From the NCBI GenBank assembly GCA_026545225.1, contig CM048851.1:36590456-36654455 (forward strand): a stretch of 64,000 nt of DNA, given 5' to 3'. A program made the position numbers and the translations under genes. This document shows, in pieces, positions 1 to 12,800 of the stretch. Position 1 is the first letter of the stretch; each line of letters opens with the position of its first letter. The notes below the pieces were generated by a model. That model worked only from the letters and a program-made list of their open reading frames with translations, made no database searches and was not told the origin of the DNA. Source of the DNA: Cornus controversa (Eukaryota > Streptophyta > Magnoliopsida > Cornales > Cornaceae).

Positions 1-97
1 TATGTTGGACTCGTATCGGTGAGATGTACCCTCCAATATGCTCAAAACCAAATTTTAAGCACTTTGAATTTATGGACAATGAGAAAAATGCTCTGAA

Positions 98-540
98 CCA
101 AGGCTCTAATACCAATTTGTTATGCTAGAAGCCTAGAAACTCAAATAAAAAACAACCACACACACAAATACACAAATAGACAGAGATTTACGTGGCTCGG
201 TAATTGCCTACGTCCACGAGAGGCAGCGAATTCACTATAGAAAAAATATTACAAACTCTCAGATTTTCTCTCAAACTCTCTGTCTCACAAATTTGCTATA
301 CACAGAATTGCCACACTTCAGTTGCACCAAATTTTGCAACTGGCTGATTTGTGCACACTGTTTGTGGTTACATCTTGCCCATCAACTGTTGCCACACAAA
401 TTACAGACAAATGAGTGAGCTTATATAGCGGAAGGGGAGAGACATTTTCTGGCAGACTTTCGTCCACAATTCTGGTGCAACTGTCCACATATTCGGCCCT
501 TATTTGTGCTGACTTTTCCTTCACGTGGCACTGATCACTG
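98..540 (-). mobile_element. LTR retrotransposon remnant (LTR end and primer-binding site)
   Basis: Read on the minus strand, the segment TTGGTATTAGAGC at about 103-115 closely resembles the usual primer-binding site complementary to initiator tRNA-Met (TGGTATCAGAGC). It is preceded two bases upstream by a sequence ending in ACA (118-120), as at the 3' end of an LTR. The LTR would therefore lie at higher coordinates and the internal region would run off the left edge of the window. The far LTR boundary could not be fixed; 540 is a guess. Copia-type elements commonly use this primer site, but no coding region is visible to confirm the class. Confidence 0.4.
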
Positions 541-565
541 TTCGGTGACTTTCGATACCATTAAT

Positions 566-828
566 ACCAAGGATAATACTTGGGTCCTGCCCTGGCAGCA
601 CCAACATCATTCTCCCTGTTAATGTGGACCAATAGAATTAAAACAGTTGTCCAAAACTTTATTTTTTTTAAAATGAACATTATCCATCTTTTTGTGGGCT
701 AAACGAAAAGTTCATCATTTATTGATTTTTTGTTGTCTCTTTAACTTCTATCTGTACACTCATTGATTCACATAAGCATGGAGAATGATGTTGGTGCTGC
801 TAGGGCATGACCCAAGTATTATCCTTGT
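566..828. mobile_element. Fold-back element with about 50-bp inverted arms
   Basis: Positions 566-615 reappear in reverse complement at 780-828 with only a few mismatches, separated by about 165 bp of AT-rich sequence. The arms begin with ACCAAGGATAATACTTGGG. This is the layout of a MITE or fold-back element. No clear target duplication was found, so the superfamily is open. Confidence 0.55.
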
Positions 829-999
829 ATAATATCAAATATAAGTATAATATTGTAAACATGTCTTATTAGATAGTGATTATTTCATTTTCTTCTTAAT
901 TTTTATGTTATTTGGTTTTAATACAGTTTTCATGCTAAGAAATACTTAATGAAGTATTTTTCTCATTTCAATTCTTTTAATTTTGTGTCTCCTACAGCC

Positions 1000-1158
1000 A
1001 AAATTGTTCAAGAGGCTCTTCCGCGCCAATAACTGGGTTCAGCAGATGATAGCTCATGGTTACCAAACTTTGTCACTGGACACTCATCAAAAATCACCTC
1101 CAATTATACCCTGCAATCTTATTCCAAGTTTTGGCTACCAATGGTTACATGTGTAATT
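1000..1158 (+). pseudogene. Possible isolated exon fragment, unrecognised
   Basis: A pyrimidine-rich tract ending in CTACAG at about 999 looks like a splice acceptor and is followed by a 52-codon open frame ending at a TAA near 1156-1158. The frame reads PKLFKRLFRANNWVQQ and later SPPIIPC. The composition is more coding-like than the surroundings. No family was recognised and no partner exon is visible, so it may be a captured or abandoned terminal exon, or chance. Confidence 0.2.
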
Positions 1159-1669
1159 CTGTTTATTTAACGTTAATACTAATAGATAAAAATAGGAGAT
1201 TTGGATGTTGTTTTATTTACTTTTCTTTCTTTTTCATTGTTACTTTTAGAATATATGAATCAACTCATAATTTGACAATGTGTGATTCTATTGGGATGTT
1301 GTTAGGTAAAATTTTTTTATTGTAATATCAACGTGCATCGCATGTGCTTTAAACTAGTATATATATAAATCACAACAAATAATGCTAATACTAATATTAT
1401 TATTTTAATCAGTTGTCTTTTTCTGTATTTCGTGTTTATTTGATTACTTATTATTTGCAAGCGATATCAATATTATAATGCATGCACTATTCACTATTCA
1501 ATAATTGAACATTCAAAATCAAGATGAGATTGATTGTTTTACTATAAAATGTGTTGACAGAATAGAGTGGAGCATTTTCATTTTATTGCATTTAGAGTCC
1601 TAAAAACATAAGAAGTAAAGATATTGTAGATTTTATATATTAGTCTATTTTTTTTATACTCAATATTTA

Positions 1670-1812
1670 TCTCGAGTTGTTGGCACATCAACCTAAGTCC
1701 ATCCCTAATTAAGTTTTGGTTGAGATTTTTCAACCCAATCTAAAAATGATTGCCTAAACTCATAAAAAATTGGGTTTTGTTCGAGTTAGCCCGCCCAAGT
1801 TGTACCCCTAGA
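1670..1812 (-). mobile_element. Degenerate copy end of a GGGTTGGGC-type hAT element
   Basis: The end of this segment (GCCCGCCCAAGTTGTACCCCTA) matches the right terminus of the complete element at 30868-31508, and the interior has similar GGGTTGAG and CAACCC runs. Only one end is recognisable; the other boundary is a guess. Confidence 0.4.
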
Positions 1813-2450
1813 CTAATGCACACGTTTATTACTGTATGGTTATAGTAAAATTAGTAATAAAAGTGCTTTAAATAACATTGTTACCAAACAAAAAGCACTT
1901 TATACATTACATCACCAAACATCTAACATGTTTTTTACTCACCACTGTTTTATGACAGTTCTACTGATAAAAGCGTTTTCACCATTACAATAGCAACGCC
2001 AAACGAGCTCTATATGTGATACAAAAATTAATACATCACCTTTCTATATTATATCCAATTCATCAATTTCAATGGAATCAAGTAACTCAGAAAAAAAATC
2101 ACTAATAAATTATTCAATCAAATATAAAATTACATTCAGTCCTTACTACAAAATCTATCAAGAAGTAAGAAAATAACTCAAATTCTAAATTGTTCTCGGT
2201 CTTCAGTCCAATTCTACGACCATTAATTACCTGAAATGTTGAAAAATGAGTGAAGTCACAAGCTCAGTAAAATCACTATTCAACAAGTAATAATCCTACC
2301 TCACCTCAATATACAAATGCGTTATTATGTAACATCACACACTAATTATTAAATCCTAACTAATGAATATTTGTTATCCGTTACTAGTTTGCATCCCCGC
2401 TCTCTTCTAATAATTTTATTTTAAGTTAATCCACTTGATTAACTATTTAA

Positions 2451-3329
2451 TAGGGGTGCACAAATAATCGATGGAATCGATAAATCGATACGAACCAAAC
2501 CGAACCATAACATTCAATTCTGGTTCTGGTTCCAAAATTAAAGAATCATTACTTAACGGTTTAGATCTGGTTCCAAGTCCTTTAGGCTCGAATCCAACCA
2601 TAACTAATTATATATATTATAATATTACTAATATAATTATTTTTGAATTACTACGAGCCAAACCAGTGCGCTCTATTCTCTCTCGCAGTCGCAACTTTAG
2701 TGTCGTAAAAGTCAACTTCATGTTGCAGCCATTTCTCCAACCAGGTTAGCAGCATTAGCTTCATTGCTCTCCGTACATACCCATATAAATATTTTTGCTT
2801 TCATTTACATCTATGTTGATGGTTTTGAAGTAACTTAATGAATTGTGATTTTAGTTTCTAGATTCAATATATTTTTTAGTATATCAACTAATTTTTGCTA
2901 CATCTCGTTTCTAGAGGCTTGATTTGTGTTGTATGCTCATGAATTAGCAAGCAAAAACGCATAGAGAAATGTGCATGTAAAAGCTTTAGTATATTAGATC
3001 GTGGTAAATTAAAAAATAGAGAATGATGAGATTGATTTTCATAATGAGAGTAAAAAACAATAGAATATAATAGTACAATTAGAGTTCTAACTACTTCTGA
3101 TATTTCCAAGGGAATATTGAATGAGAGTATATTAGTGCTTATCAGTAAGGTACAATCCAAAATCCCAGCACTGTGGTTTAGAACTGAACTGAATCAGTAT
3201 TTCACGATTCGATTCGAGGCATCAATAGTTCTAGTTCCAGTTCTGATTTCAAAATTAAGGAATCATTAAGATCAGTTCCAGTTCTGATTTTGCCTGGAAC
3301 AGTACCAAATTGAACTGTGTGCACCCTTA
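2451..3329. mobile_element. Non-autonomous hAT-like element with GAACC subterminal repeats
   Basis: The ends are TAGGGGTGCACA (2451) and TGTGCACCCTTA (ending 3329), which are inverted repeats of each other. The flanks CTATTTAA (2443-2450) and CTATTAAA (3330-3337) form an 8-bp target duplication with one mismatch, as expected for hAT. Sub-ends hold short GAACC/GGTTC-type repeats. The interior has no credible open frame, so the element would depend on a transposase made elsewhere. Related copies lie at 22247-22769, 29936-30110 and 56538-57132. Confidence 0.7.
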
Positions 3330-3337
3330 CTATTAAA

Positions 3338-5429
3338 TTAAACTTGAATATTTAATTTACTTTTTAGCTCCTCATATAAGGGATCGCAACCCAACCACAA
3401 GTTAGGAACACACAAACCACATATGTAAAAAACACATGCAACCACATATGTAAGATAGGTAAGGAACAAATCCAACCTTTTCAACTCATTATGTGGGGAA
3501 CACATCTAATCTTACATGTGATACTCAATAATAATTAGAAAACACATCCCACTTTTTGTATAGGAACGAACCCAATGAGGTAGTGTTTGCACACAAAATG
3601 AGCATTTGGTCCACATAGGCGTGATCGGACCCCACTTCGAGTCACGTCAGTGTGATTCACGATTATGTCTAATCCTGCAGTCTCATTTGATTTTCTTATA
3701 TCTCAATACATTTGGTAGGACATTATACATATTTTAGTTAAGATTTGGACCAAAAATTATGGTTGATTTAGTAAACCTGAAGCCTGCTCTTGTCCCATCA
3801 AGCGACAAGAGTACAGATCAATAACAACCAGAACAAGATCGCACTCGAGTGTTTTAGTTAGACACTTGAATGCATATCAGAAGATAATCTTCCTTAGCAT
3901 CATGGGAAAGCCTAAAATGTCACTTTCGTATTAGTCGAGGGATGCACCTCACGTGAGACTATAGTCTTTATCAGGAACACTATTCGATCGTACACATGGT
4001 AAGTATCTGAACCATGAATCGAAGACTTCAAGCACTATAAATAGAACTCATTTATGTCAAAGTTAAAAGTCTAGCACCAACACAACTACATTAAATACAT
4101 TATTCTGACCTAGAGCCATCTAGACTTAGGAGTAATTATTGAATACTCCGGGGATTTCATACTTATAGGAATCCCATCAATAGTAAACTTCTATTTCACA
4201 TTATTTTAGGAAATAATAAGAAATAGAGAGTTACTAGTGGTAGGATTGCCCCCATACAAGGAGTCCCGGTGGTATTCAATAAATTTTTCAAGACTTAGAC
4301 TAAATTTACTCGTTTGTAGTAGTATAACTCTACATTTTTCTTTCTTTACTCACTTGTGGTTGTGTAACTTTGCATTTTCCTTTCATTTCTCCTTATGGTA
4401 GTGTAACTTTAGATAAGTCTTACTTTACTACTAATCAGCCTTACTTTGCTAGTAACAGATTAATGGTTTAGTCAATGAACTCTTAAGCTTGTAACTAAGC
4501 TTTATTTACACTGTACTGTCCAAGACTTTGTAATCGATTTTCATTGTATTGTCTTTAAGTTAATGAAGAGAATGTTACATTTTTCTTAAAAGGTACTTTG
4601 TTGTCTAATATCTGGATCATCCTAAAACTATCATCTACCAAGCTTTGAACCTAACAATACCTTTTAGGTCGAAGTACACGAACCTTTGAAAGGGTCATTC
4701 CTGCTCTCCTCGGTCACCAAAGTCAAATTTCACATAGGTGCACATTCTCACGGCTCACTAGGCCGAAGGACATTCTGGAATATTTGTTTGGTTCCAAGTC
4801 AGACCCAAATACACAGATCTAAGGATTTTGGCACGCCCGCGAACCGAATTTACAAGCGTACCCCTCGAGGACACACTCGGAGCCAAATAGGTAGTTACTT
4901 TACTACGTGAAACGAACTCACTCATCTACATAAAATTGATTCAAAAGATAAAATGATTCACTCAAATTTCAATTCTAAACCCAATGTTTCAACCATATTT
5001 CCAATTCTTTTCAAATAAAATTTAGTTCTTCAATTCAATTATATATCAATCTCAAAACTGATTCAAACCACTCGATTAGTTGTGATTCTATGTTATGAAA
5101 CCTATTTCGGATTCTAAAATTGTGCTAAATCATTAAATAGGTTAACAAAATTTCATGTAGAAAAATATGAGTTCGCCATAGTTTCTAATGTGGTTTTTTC
5201 AGTTTCTCCAATTGCACTTATATATTATGTTTAGATTTAATTCCTCGTGGATCAAGGGCAGAGTCAGGATTATAACGTGGGGAGGGCTAAAAACAAAATT
5301 TGGTTCATGTCCGTCCGACAACTCCCTAAAAGTACGGCCGACAACTCCTAAAAGTGTGGCCGATAAAATGCAAAATTCCTCGATATATGATGTTTGTAGC
5401 CCTGTACCTACCATGTTGGCCATTTTTTT

Positions 5430-5467
<38 letters not shown>

Positions 5468-7138
5468 CCTACTGAACCACTAATAGAAATTAAATCGTCT
5501 CATTTGCTAAATTTCAACTTTTCTTCCTTTCTATGCAGTAATTGCGTTGAAATGCATACCTCTTACCATCATCATCATTACAAAATAAAAATTTCATAAC
5601 CATAGGTAGAAAAAGAAAGAACAGAAAATTAGGTTAACATTTTTCTAATATATATATATAAAATAATCTATACATCATAAAAGTGCTTAACAAGGAGTAG
5701 AAGAAAAGAAAAGAAAAAGGAAAGTAAAAATAGCACAGTTTGTTTCTAACATTAATCGCATTAACAATATATATATAATCCTCAAGACAAATCACAAGTT
5801 GATCTGTCCTCAAATAGTTCAAAATCAATGCTCTGAAAATAAAACTTTATGTCGGTTAGGTCATACAACATCTTGATCAGTCCTCAAATAGTTCACAATC
5901 AATCCTCTGGAAATAAAGCTTCATGTCGGATTATAAAAATTAATCTACTTTGAGTGTAGTACAGAAAATGATACAGCATGATATTATGGTTTTTTATGTT
6001 AGGCTGGGCTGGGCTTTGAACTTAACACAGTACTAGTAAAAAAAATTTATTTATTTTTGGACCTGGGCTATAGCTCAAGTTAGCCCATGACTAGTTCCAC
6101 CACTGTTGTGGATTACTTATCCATGCCCCAGTACACATTTATTCCCAGTGTCCCGTTCAAGCCCATACATTTATGGATGTACACAAACTATATCACCAGT
6201 GGATATGCATGTAAACCTATAAAAATTTAACAACTTTTATTTTTTGAGTTGATTAATCACTTGAGCATGTTAATCAATAAACCGATTTGAATAGCAGATC
6301 AAGACTATATACATAAACAATTATGCTTGCATAGAACCCAACTATAACTTACCCGTATTAATTAGTTAAGTGTAGGGGTCTAGGTACACATATGTATAGT
6401 CATGAAATTAGATGAATGTAAGAATTTTTATGAATATTAACGAGTGTCAATTCATTAAATTTTTCATATAATGAAGAAGATAAAATTAAACTTTCTAGGT
6501 TTTGCATTCTTATTCAATAGTGTTTGCTATTGTGATGTCTTCTTTTTCCTCTCTCACGGTTCTCTTTCTTCCTCTTATTTCACATCTCTCTAACTTGATC
6601 GTTCTAATAGGAGTGAGTGTTTTCATCCCGGTAGCATGCTCGTTTGGGATTAACTATGAACTTAAGGAAAGTGATATATATATATATATAACTTTTAAAA
6701 CTTAAATGCTAATTTTTTATATATGAATAAACCTAATCCTTATCCAAACATTGGGTAATCTAACCTAATCACATTTTATCACTTTCCTCAAGTTCATAAT
6801 TATCCTTATCCAATATATATATATATATATATATACACTAGTGTATGTCTGTGCTCATGCCTACGGTACTATAAATGTAGAAGGAATCGTGACCGTTAGA
6901 TCGTTATATAAATTAATTTTAGACCGTAAATAGAGAAAGACATTTTGAAAAACTTAAATGTAATATAGGTATATACAATTTTCATAGTTATTACATTGCC
7001 GCCAGACTCTACTTTTCAACATTTAAAGTCAAGGTTCGAATGTGAGTCAAAAAATTTAGTATGTTGGATCAATGACCTCTGTCAATATAACTGCCATCTA
7101 GGCCCATGTCGCAAATTGGATTAGATCTCATCTTTATA
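3338..7138. other. Intergenic, no gene recognised
   Basis: This is AT-rich sequence with TA microsatellites at about 5437-5464, 6678-6690 and 6815-6834 and no convincing coding frame. The part around 3780-4900 has a promoter-like CTATAAATAG (about 4035-4044) and is less AT-rich than its surroundings; it could be part of an old LTR retrotransposon, but no end, primer site or domain was found. A segment at 6880-6980 resembles one at 36838-36940 (shared CGTGACCGTTAGA), so it belongs to a dispersed repeat. Confidence 0.4.
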
Positions 7139-7906
7139 GCATCCACAGTGGACTCTCCAAAGTTTTGCTCTTCAAATTTTTCACGTCATCATTTCTCAGA
7201 GTCACGTCTGTATTTTTCAAAGTCATTTTTGGACTCTTCAAATTTTGTCTAGCAAAGGCGCCACAATAGTGCGCGTTCACTGGCCAAAAATAATAATATT
7301 TTAATGTGCCTCAAAATTTGTCAACTACTATCTAACTTAAACTTCTTGTTTGCTTGACTAGAAGCCGAATGTTTAAAATATTTACAAGTTAAATTTAACA
7401 TAGTGAATAATTTACCGTATCATCATTATTGTAGCTATTGATCCGATTCATTTCGATCATAGCCACGCATCCAAAGAAAATTTTTTTTTTTAATCTTGGA
7501 CCAACGATTCATCAAAGCGTTGCTATTTCAGAAAGATGGAGCACCAAGATGTTGTGCAAAATTTTCGTGAATTCGGTTCCATAACTTCAACTTTTGTTGG
7601 TCGGAATCGATTACCTCGTCAAAGTTAATGGTCAACCACGTATAACATAAAGCCTCATCTTCAGTCGTGGGCCAATTGGAATTCTGGGTAACCGGTTACT
7701 TTCTGGAAGGTTGGGAGTTAATCAATTGCGGCACTTCAGTACCACAAAATTAGGATGGTTGATGAGATGGAAACTGGGATTCTCCAACGATGATTGTGAG
7801 TGGGATGCAAAACTGATATTATCTTCATAGAATGGCGAAAACTCATCGTTTGATTGGTTAAATCTGAGTTGTAGTTGTAATATGGTGATCGAGAATCCAT
7901 GGAATT
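7139..7906 (-). pseudogene. PIF/Harbinger-associated Myb/SANT-like protein, broken
   Basis: On the minus strand an ATG near 7903 opens a short frame (MDSRSPYYNYNSDL), shifts frame near the motif EFSPFYED, and continues in pieces to a Myb/trihelix-like stretch. That stretch includes NWPTTEDEALCYTWLT, then WNRIHENFAQHLGAPS and NALMNRWSKIK. Plant Harbinger elements carry a companion gene with exactly this pattern (WTxEED, YTWL, WxRI, LMNRW), often misannotated after other families. Here it has at least one frameshift and several stop codons and only the N-terminal domain remains. The low-coordinate edge reads GCATCCACAGTGG, which resembles ends of such elements. Function is lost. Confidence 0.6.
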
Positions 7907-8274
7907 AGATTGAGTATAAAAAAAAAACTAAGATTGAGAAAATGAATGATTTGTAACTTGAAATAGAGAATATAGATAATTTGGATGTGATCGAGGTGAA
8001 TGGTTGTAGGGTGAATTTATAAAAGGTGAAAAGAAAGGGAAAAATAACCAAAAAAAATCATTATTTTGGAAAAAAAAATTTAAATTACCTTTTCTTTGGC
8101 CAATAAAGCCATTTAGGCCCTGTTTGTAACAGCTCTTATTACAAAAGCATGCAGTTCTTTTTATAAAAAAAAAAATTGGGTTTCTGTCAGGGCCAAACAT
8201 GCCCTTAAACCCATTGCTCCTTTAAATTCAAAAAAAATTGACCTTGTAGCTTCTGAACAAAATAAATAAATAAA

Positions 8275-8990
8275 AGGGTTAAATTCACTACCTCCCCTGG
8301 GGTTTGGTCAAATTACACTCGGAGAAATCGTTTGGCCTTTATTTCTTTCATCTCCCCTAAATCAATTTTTTCAATAACTGGAATAAATTTTAAGAGTGAA
8401 AAGAGAATTTCTCTCTTGCATTTAAATATCACATTATATTTCAAATAGGGTAAAATATAATGACATCTTTTGAGGTTTGCCGTAATTACACTAACCTCCC
8501 TCGAGATTTGCCATAATTGCACTAACCTCTTATATGATGATCTGAAATAATATTTTAGGATAATTTTACCATTATACACCTAAATAATTTAATAATAAAA
8601 AATTTTAAAAAAATCTTATTTCTAAATGATATGTACACTTCTACGCACATGACACCACCAACTCGGTTGTTTTTGTCAACCCGTTCCCGTGACTCATGAC
8701 AAAACTCAACAACTCGATCCGAAGATCGGATCTTATGTATGTGTTTGAATATATATCACCATGATCGTAGATCTTTGAAAAGAATTTGTGTGATAGAATT
8801 TTTGACGATTGATCAGATATGTTAGGAGCAAGATCAAAGATCAATGGTGATCATGAGTGGTGACAGTGGTAGTGTAGAAGATGTACAAAAGAAGATTGAA
8901 CAGAGAGAAAGTATAATGCGGGCAAAAATGTTATTTTAAAAATGAAATTTTTTTTCAAAGGATGTCAGTGCAATTACAGTATTACTTGCC
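8275..8990. mobile_element. Degenerate TIR element(s) of Mutator-like appearance
   Basis: Short related blocks occur at 8283-8330, 8446-8530 and, inverted, at 8958-8990 (TTGCACTAACCTC versus the complement of GTCAGTGCAATTACAG). They look like decayed terminal inverted repeats around an anonymous interior. Target duplications were not found. No coding capacity is apparent. Confidence 0.35.
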
Positions 8991-9842
8991 AAAAATGGGC
9001 AGCCCAATCGCCATGCTCTTAGTGCTATTAATAATTGTTGAAACCAGATTGTGCAGCCTCTTTCAACAAGTCCAAAGCATTTTCCTTCCCGACTCTAAAC
9101 CAGATTGTCTTGTTAAATATATTTCAACTTCAAATTCTTCTGTGAAAATAAACGAAATTGAATAACTTTCCTTCGTCTCATACGGGGACCAGACCACAAC
9201 CTCCCTTCATTGTTCTTCATCGCATTAGGAATCCAATATCTAATCGGATTGTTTTTAGTGCTAGAAATTAATTCATCATTGTATCAACTGGGTTTTAAAA
9301 ATCACTTCATTTAATTTATCATTGCGTCAATTGCATTTGAAGCCCTAAACCCCATGTACAGTAACTTTTAACAGTTTAGTGTAAAGATTCAGGTCAAATA
9401 GACGTTACGTTCGGAGGTCAGGGCAGTTTTCAATTGTTTGAACTATGGCTACTCCAGCGAACATACGCAATGCAAGATTCAAAGTTGACATCAGGATACC
9501 TAGCATAGATGGACCCAGTCCAGCAGCAATTTTCTTAAAATCCAACATAGAAAAGATAAGAAAATCAGAGATTTAAGAGACCACTCTTCATATCATAGAG
9601 AATGAAGAAAAACAGACAGCATGTCAAACCAACTTCTGGTAAACTAAATGCAAGAGGCAAAATCCTGGTAGTTTTACAGGTCTATGATTTAATCTAACAT
9701 TCTCTCTAACTGAATCTTACACGAGTGAGCATAAAAATACTATGTAGTAGTCTCTTGGATTCTCTCGAGAGACTGGACACAAGAAATATAGTCCCTTCTG
9801 ATGGAAAAACTAAAAGTCGCCAATCTCTTCTTTTCATGAAAT
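8991..9842. other. Intergenic and HSP90 3' flank
   Basis: No gene is supported. The last one to three hundred bases before 9842 are expected to be the 3' untranslated region of the minus-strand HSP90 gene. A 43-codon plus-strand frame starting near 9445 was considered and not accepted. Confidence 0.4.
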
Positions 9843-12800
9843 CTACAACTCATCCTTGACGTCAGAAGGCTCATTGTCTTTCGTCTCGGATTCAGCCTCA
9901 GCTTCTTCCACATCATCTTCCTCCTCAACAGTAGCATCGGGGCTGATGTCCAGACTAGCCTTCACTGAGTTATAGATGCTAGAAGCAAAAACCTTGGGGT
10001 TATTAAGTATCTCAACAAAGCCGCTCTCCAGCAGTGCTGTTTGATACATGAGGTGCGCTGTCTGCTTCAAGCTCTTATCCTGAAAAAGCAAGCAAATCAC
10101 TATTACTAATTACACAAGAATAGAAACTGAACCATAGCTGTAGAGAACCATTTCATAACCACCCTAATAATGCTCGATGCAGAAGAACATGATCCAAAAA
10201 TGAAAAGTTTCATCAGACCAAATTACTATATCCAAAACATCTTGTAATTCATCAAGAATCACATAAATCGTCCTGAATTCTTGCTTTAAAAATACGTAAA
10301 CCATGTTCCCTTGTAAGTATATCGTCTCTGAGAAAGATATAAAACTTCCTAGGGCTTCATCCTAGGCTGCTAAATTACAAACAAATGCTTACACCCTACC
10401 AAAATGTATAATTCCAAAAGATTATGTTTCCTTCTAAAAATGTTTGTCCATGTAAGAAGCCTAACTTGAATGTGGACAGTGAATATGATTTATAAAAAGC
10501 TTAGATTGTCAAAATCAAGCATAGGATAAAGAGGATTTTGGAAAGTGTACCTCAGGGTCATTTACTATGCTCTCCCTAAGCTTTTTGATAATTGGATGCC
10601 TTGGGTTGATCTCAAGCACCCTCTTGCCGCGCATGTACGCCTGCTTGCTAGCATCTGACAGAGTCTGTGATTGCATGATCCTCTCCATATTTGAACTCCA
10701 GCCATACTTTGATGTCACTACCACACAAGGGCTGTCAGCCAGACGGTTGCTTATCTTCACATCATCAACATTCTCACTGTCAAGTGCACCCTTCCACCAT
10801 TTGGTCAATTCCTTGAATGACTCCTTGAGTTCCTTATCCTTGGAATCCTTCCCAAGTTTCAAGCCCTCTTTGGACACATTCTGGAACTTCTTGTCTTCAT
10901 AATCCATCAGGTATTGCATCAAGTATTCATCCACAGGATCCGTGAAGAAAATGACCTGCACAATTAAAGTTAAGAAGATTAGTGTTGAAATAAGCATTAA
11001 TTCAAATACCAATTAAAAAGGAGGGCATAAAAAAGCATATTCAAGATATAAATTTCTGAAACAAAAAAGGCTAACAGGCTGCTCTATACAACAACTGCTA
11101 AAAAGGCCAACCATACCTCATAATTTTTCTTAGTAAGCCTCTCAAGGAATGGAGATTTCTCCAATTGTTCCTTGCTAGTTCCTGTTATGTAGAAGATATC
11201 CTTCTGACCAGCTTTCATTCTTTTAATATACTGATCCAGTGAAGTTAATTTACCATCTGACTTCGTACTGTAACAGAAAACCATAAACCAATTGAATTCC
11301 TCTGGAGGAGAATGTCATTCAAAGACAGTAATAAATAAAATAAAACCTAAGATTGTACAGAACAGATAAGATAGATACCTCTCAAATCTGAGAAGTTTTG
11401 CCAAGCGGTTTCTGTTAGCCGCATCTTCAATAATACCAAGTTTTATTGATTTTCCAAACTCGTTCCAGAACTTTGTATATTGCCCCTTCTTCTCATTGTC
11501 GTCACTGGATTCTTCAACATCTGCAACATGGTTGAAATTCAACATCCAGAGAGAGGGTGAAAAAATCATAATGATTAATGACAATAACAAATCACCATAA
11601 TTTCGAGAAAAAGATAGTAAATTAAGCCCCAGATAGAACTATATTATGTATAGGAGGAGAAGGTTTGTAAGTTCTCTTTTGGAGAAATTGGAGTATAATT
11701 TAAGTAACTTGCATTGCTGGACGGACACTGTGTAAATGAATCAGTAACTCAACCAGTGGATTCGCAAGTTATATAGCATTTATTAGGGCACAAAGATAAG
11801 AGGAATTTTCCCATTAAGGTAATTTTAGAACAAGCCTCTGAAGTTAATTAGGGATACCTTTCTTGTCTTTGTCATTGGATTCTTCAGGATCTTCATCAGC
11901 AATCTTACGGATCATATCAAGGGCCTTCCTTATGAGTTTCTTCTTGATTGTTTTCAAGCTGCTGTGTTGTTGAAGCATTTCTCGTGATACATTAAGTGGT
12001 AAGGTGTCAGAATCAACAAGACCCTGGTCAACATTATAACCAACATTATAACCATTAAGAACCAAAACCAAAGCCCAACCTATATATTGTCTGTTTCACA
12101 AGAATGCAACTACCAAAATCAATAAAACCGTCATTACCTTCAAAAAGCTTAGATACTTGGGTAAAAGTTCATCAAATTCATCGGAGATAAAGACCCGTCT
12201 AACGTATAACTTCAGGTTGGATTTGTTCGCATTATAGTAGCTCTCATACAAATCCTGAGGAGCTTTAGGAGGTACAAACAATACAGCCTTGAACTCCACA
12301 TCACCTTCCGCAGTGAAGTGACTCCATGCAAGAGGCTTCTCATCACTGAAGTCCTGTTGAACAAGACCACAAGTACATCTGATGAAGAAAATTCTACTAG
12401 GGAAATTTACTACATTTCTCTTGGACATTTACAAGTGTCCTGCAAGCAATGTATAATCTCAATATGGCAATTTACCTTGGCCAGAGAGTGGTAGAATTTT
12501 GTGTACTCTTCGTCCGTCACCTCCTTTGGACTCCTTAGCCATATGGCCTTCACATCATTTAAAAGCTCCCACTCATAAGTTGTTTCCTTCACTTTCTTTG
12601 TCTTTGATTTCTTCTCGCCATCTTCATCTTCCCCTTTGTCACCTTCATCATCCTCACCTTCCTCAGAACTGCTGCTTTCAGCTGTATGTCAAATTGGAGA
12701 CAGAACAAGGGAACCGGCAAGAAGTACTAATTAGATCACAATGTCCTTTCAACACATAATATATCTGTCTTTGTTATATTGATACTAAATATCTATATGA

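Noticed and set aside
5430-5470. TA and other simple repeats translated as Ile/Tyr runs
   Set aside because: Microsatellite translation, not coding.
9445-9576. 43-codon plus-strand frame starting MATPANIRNARF
   Set aside because: Short, no recognisable domain, no promoter or splice partner seen; could be chance.
10567-10902. 111-codon plus-strand frame opposite HSP90 exon 14
   Set aside because: Shadow of the well-conserved minus-strand exon; no independent signal.
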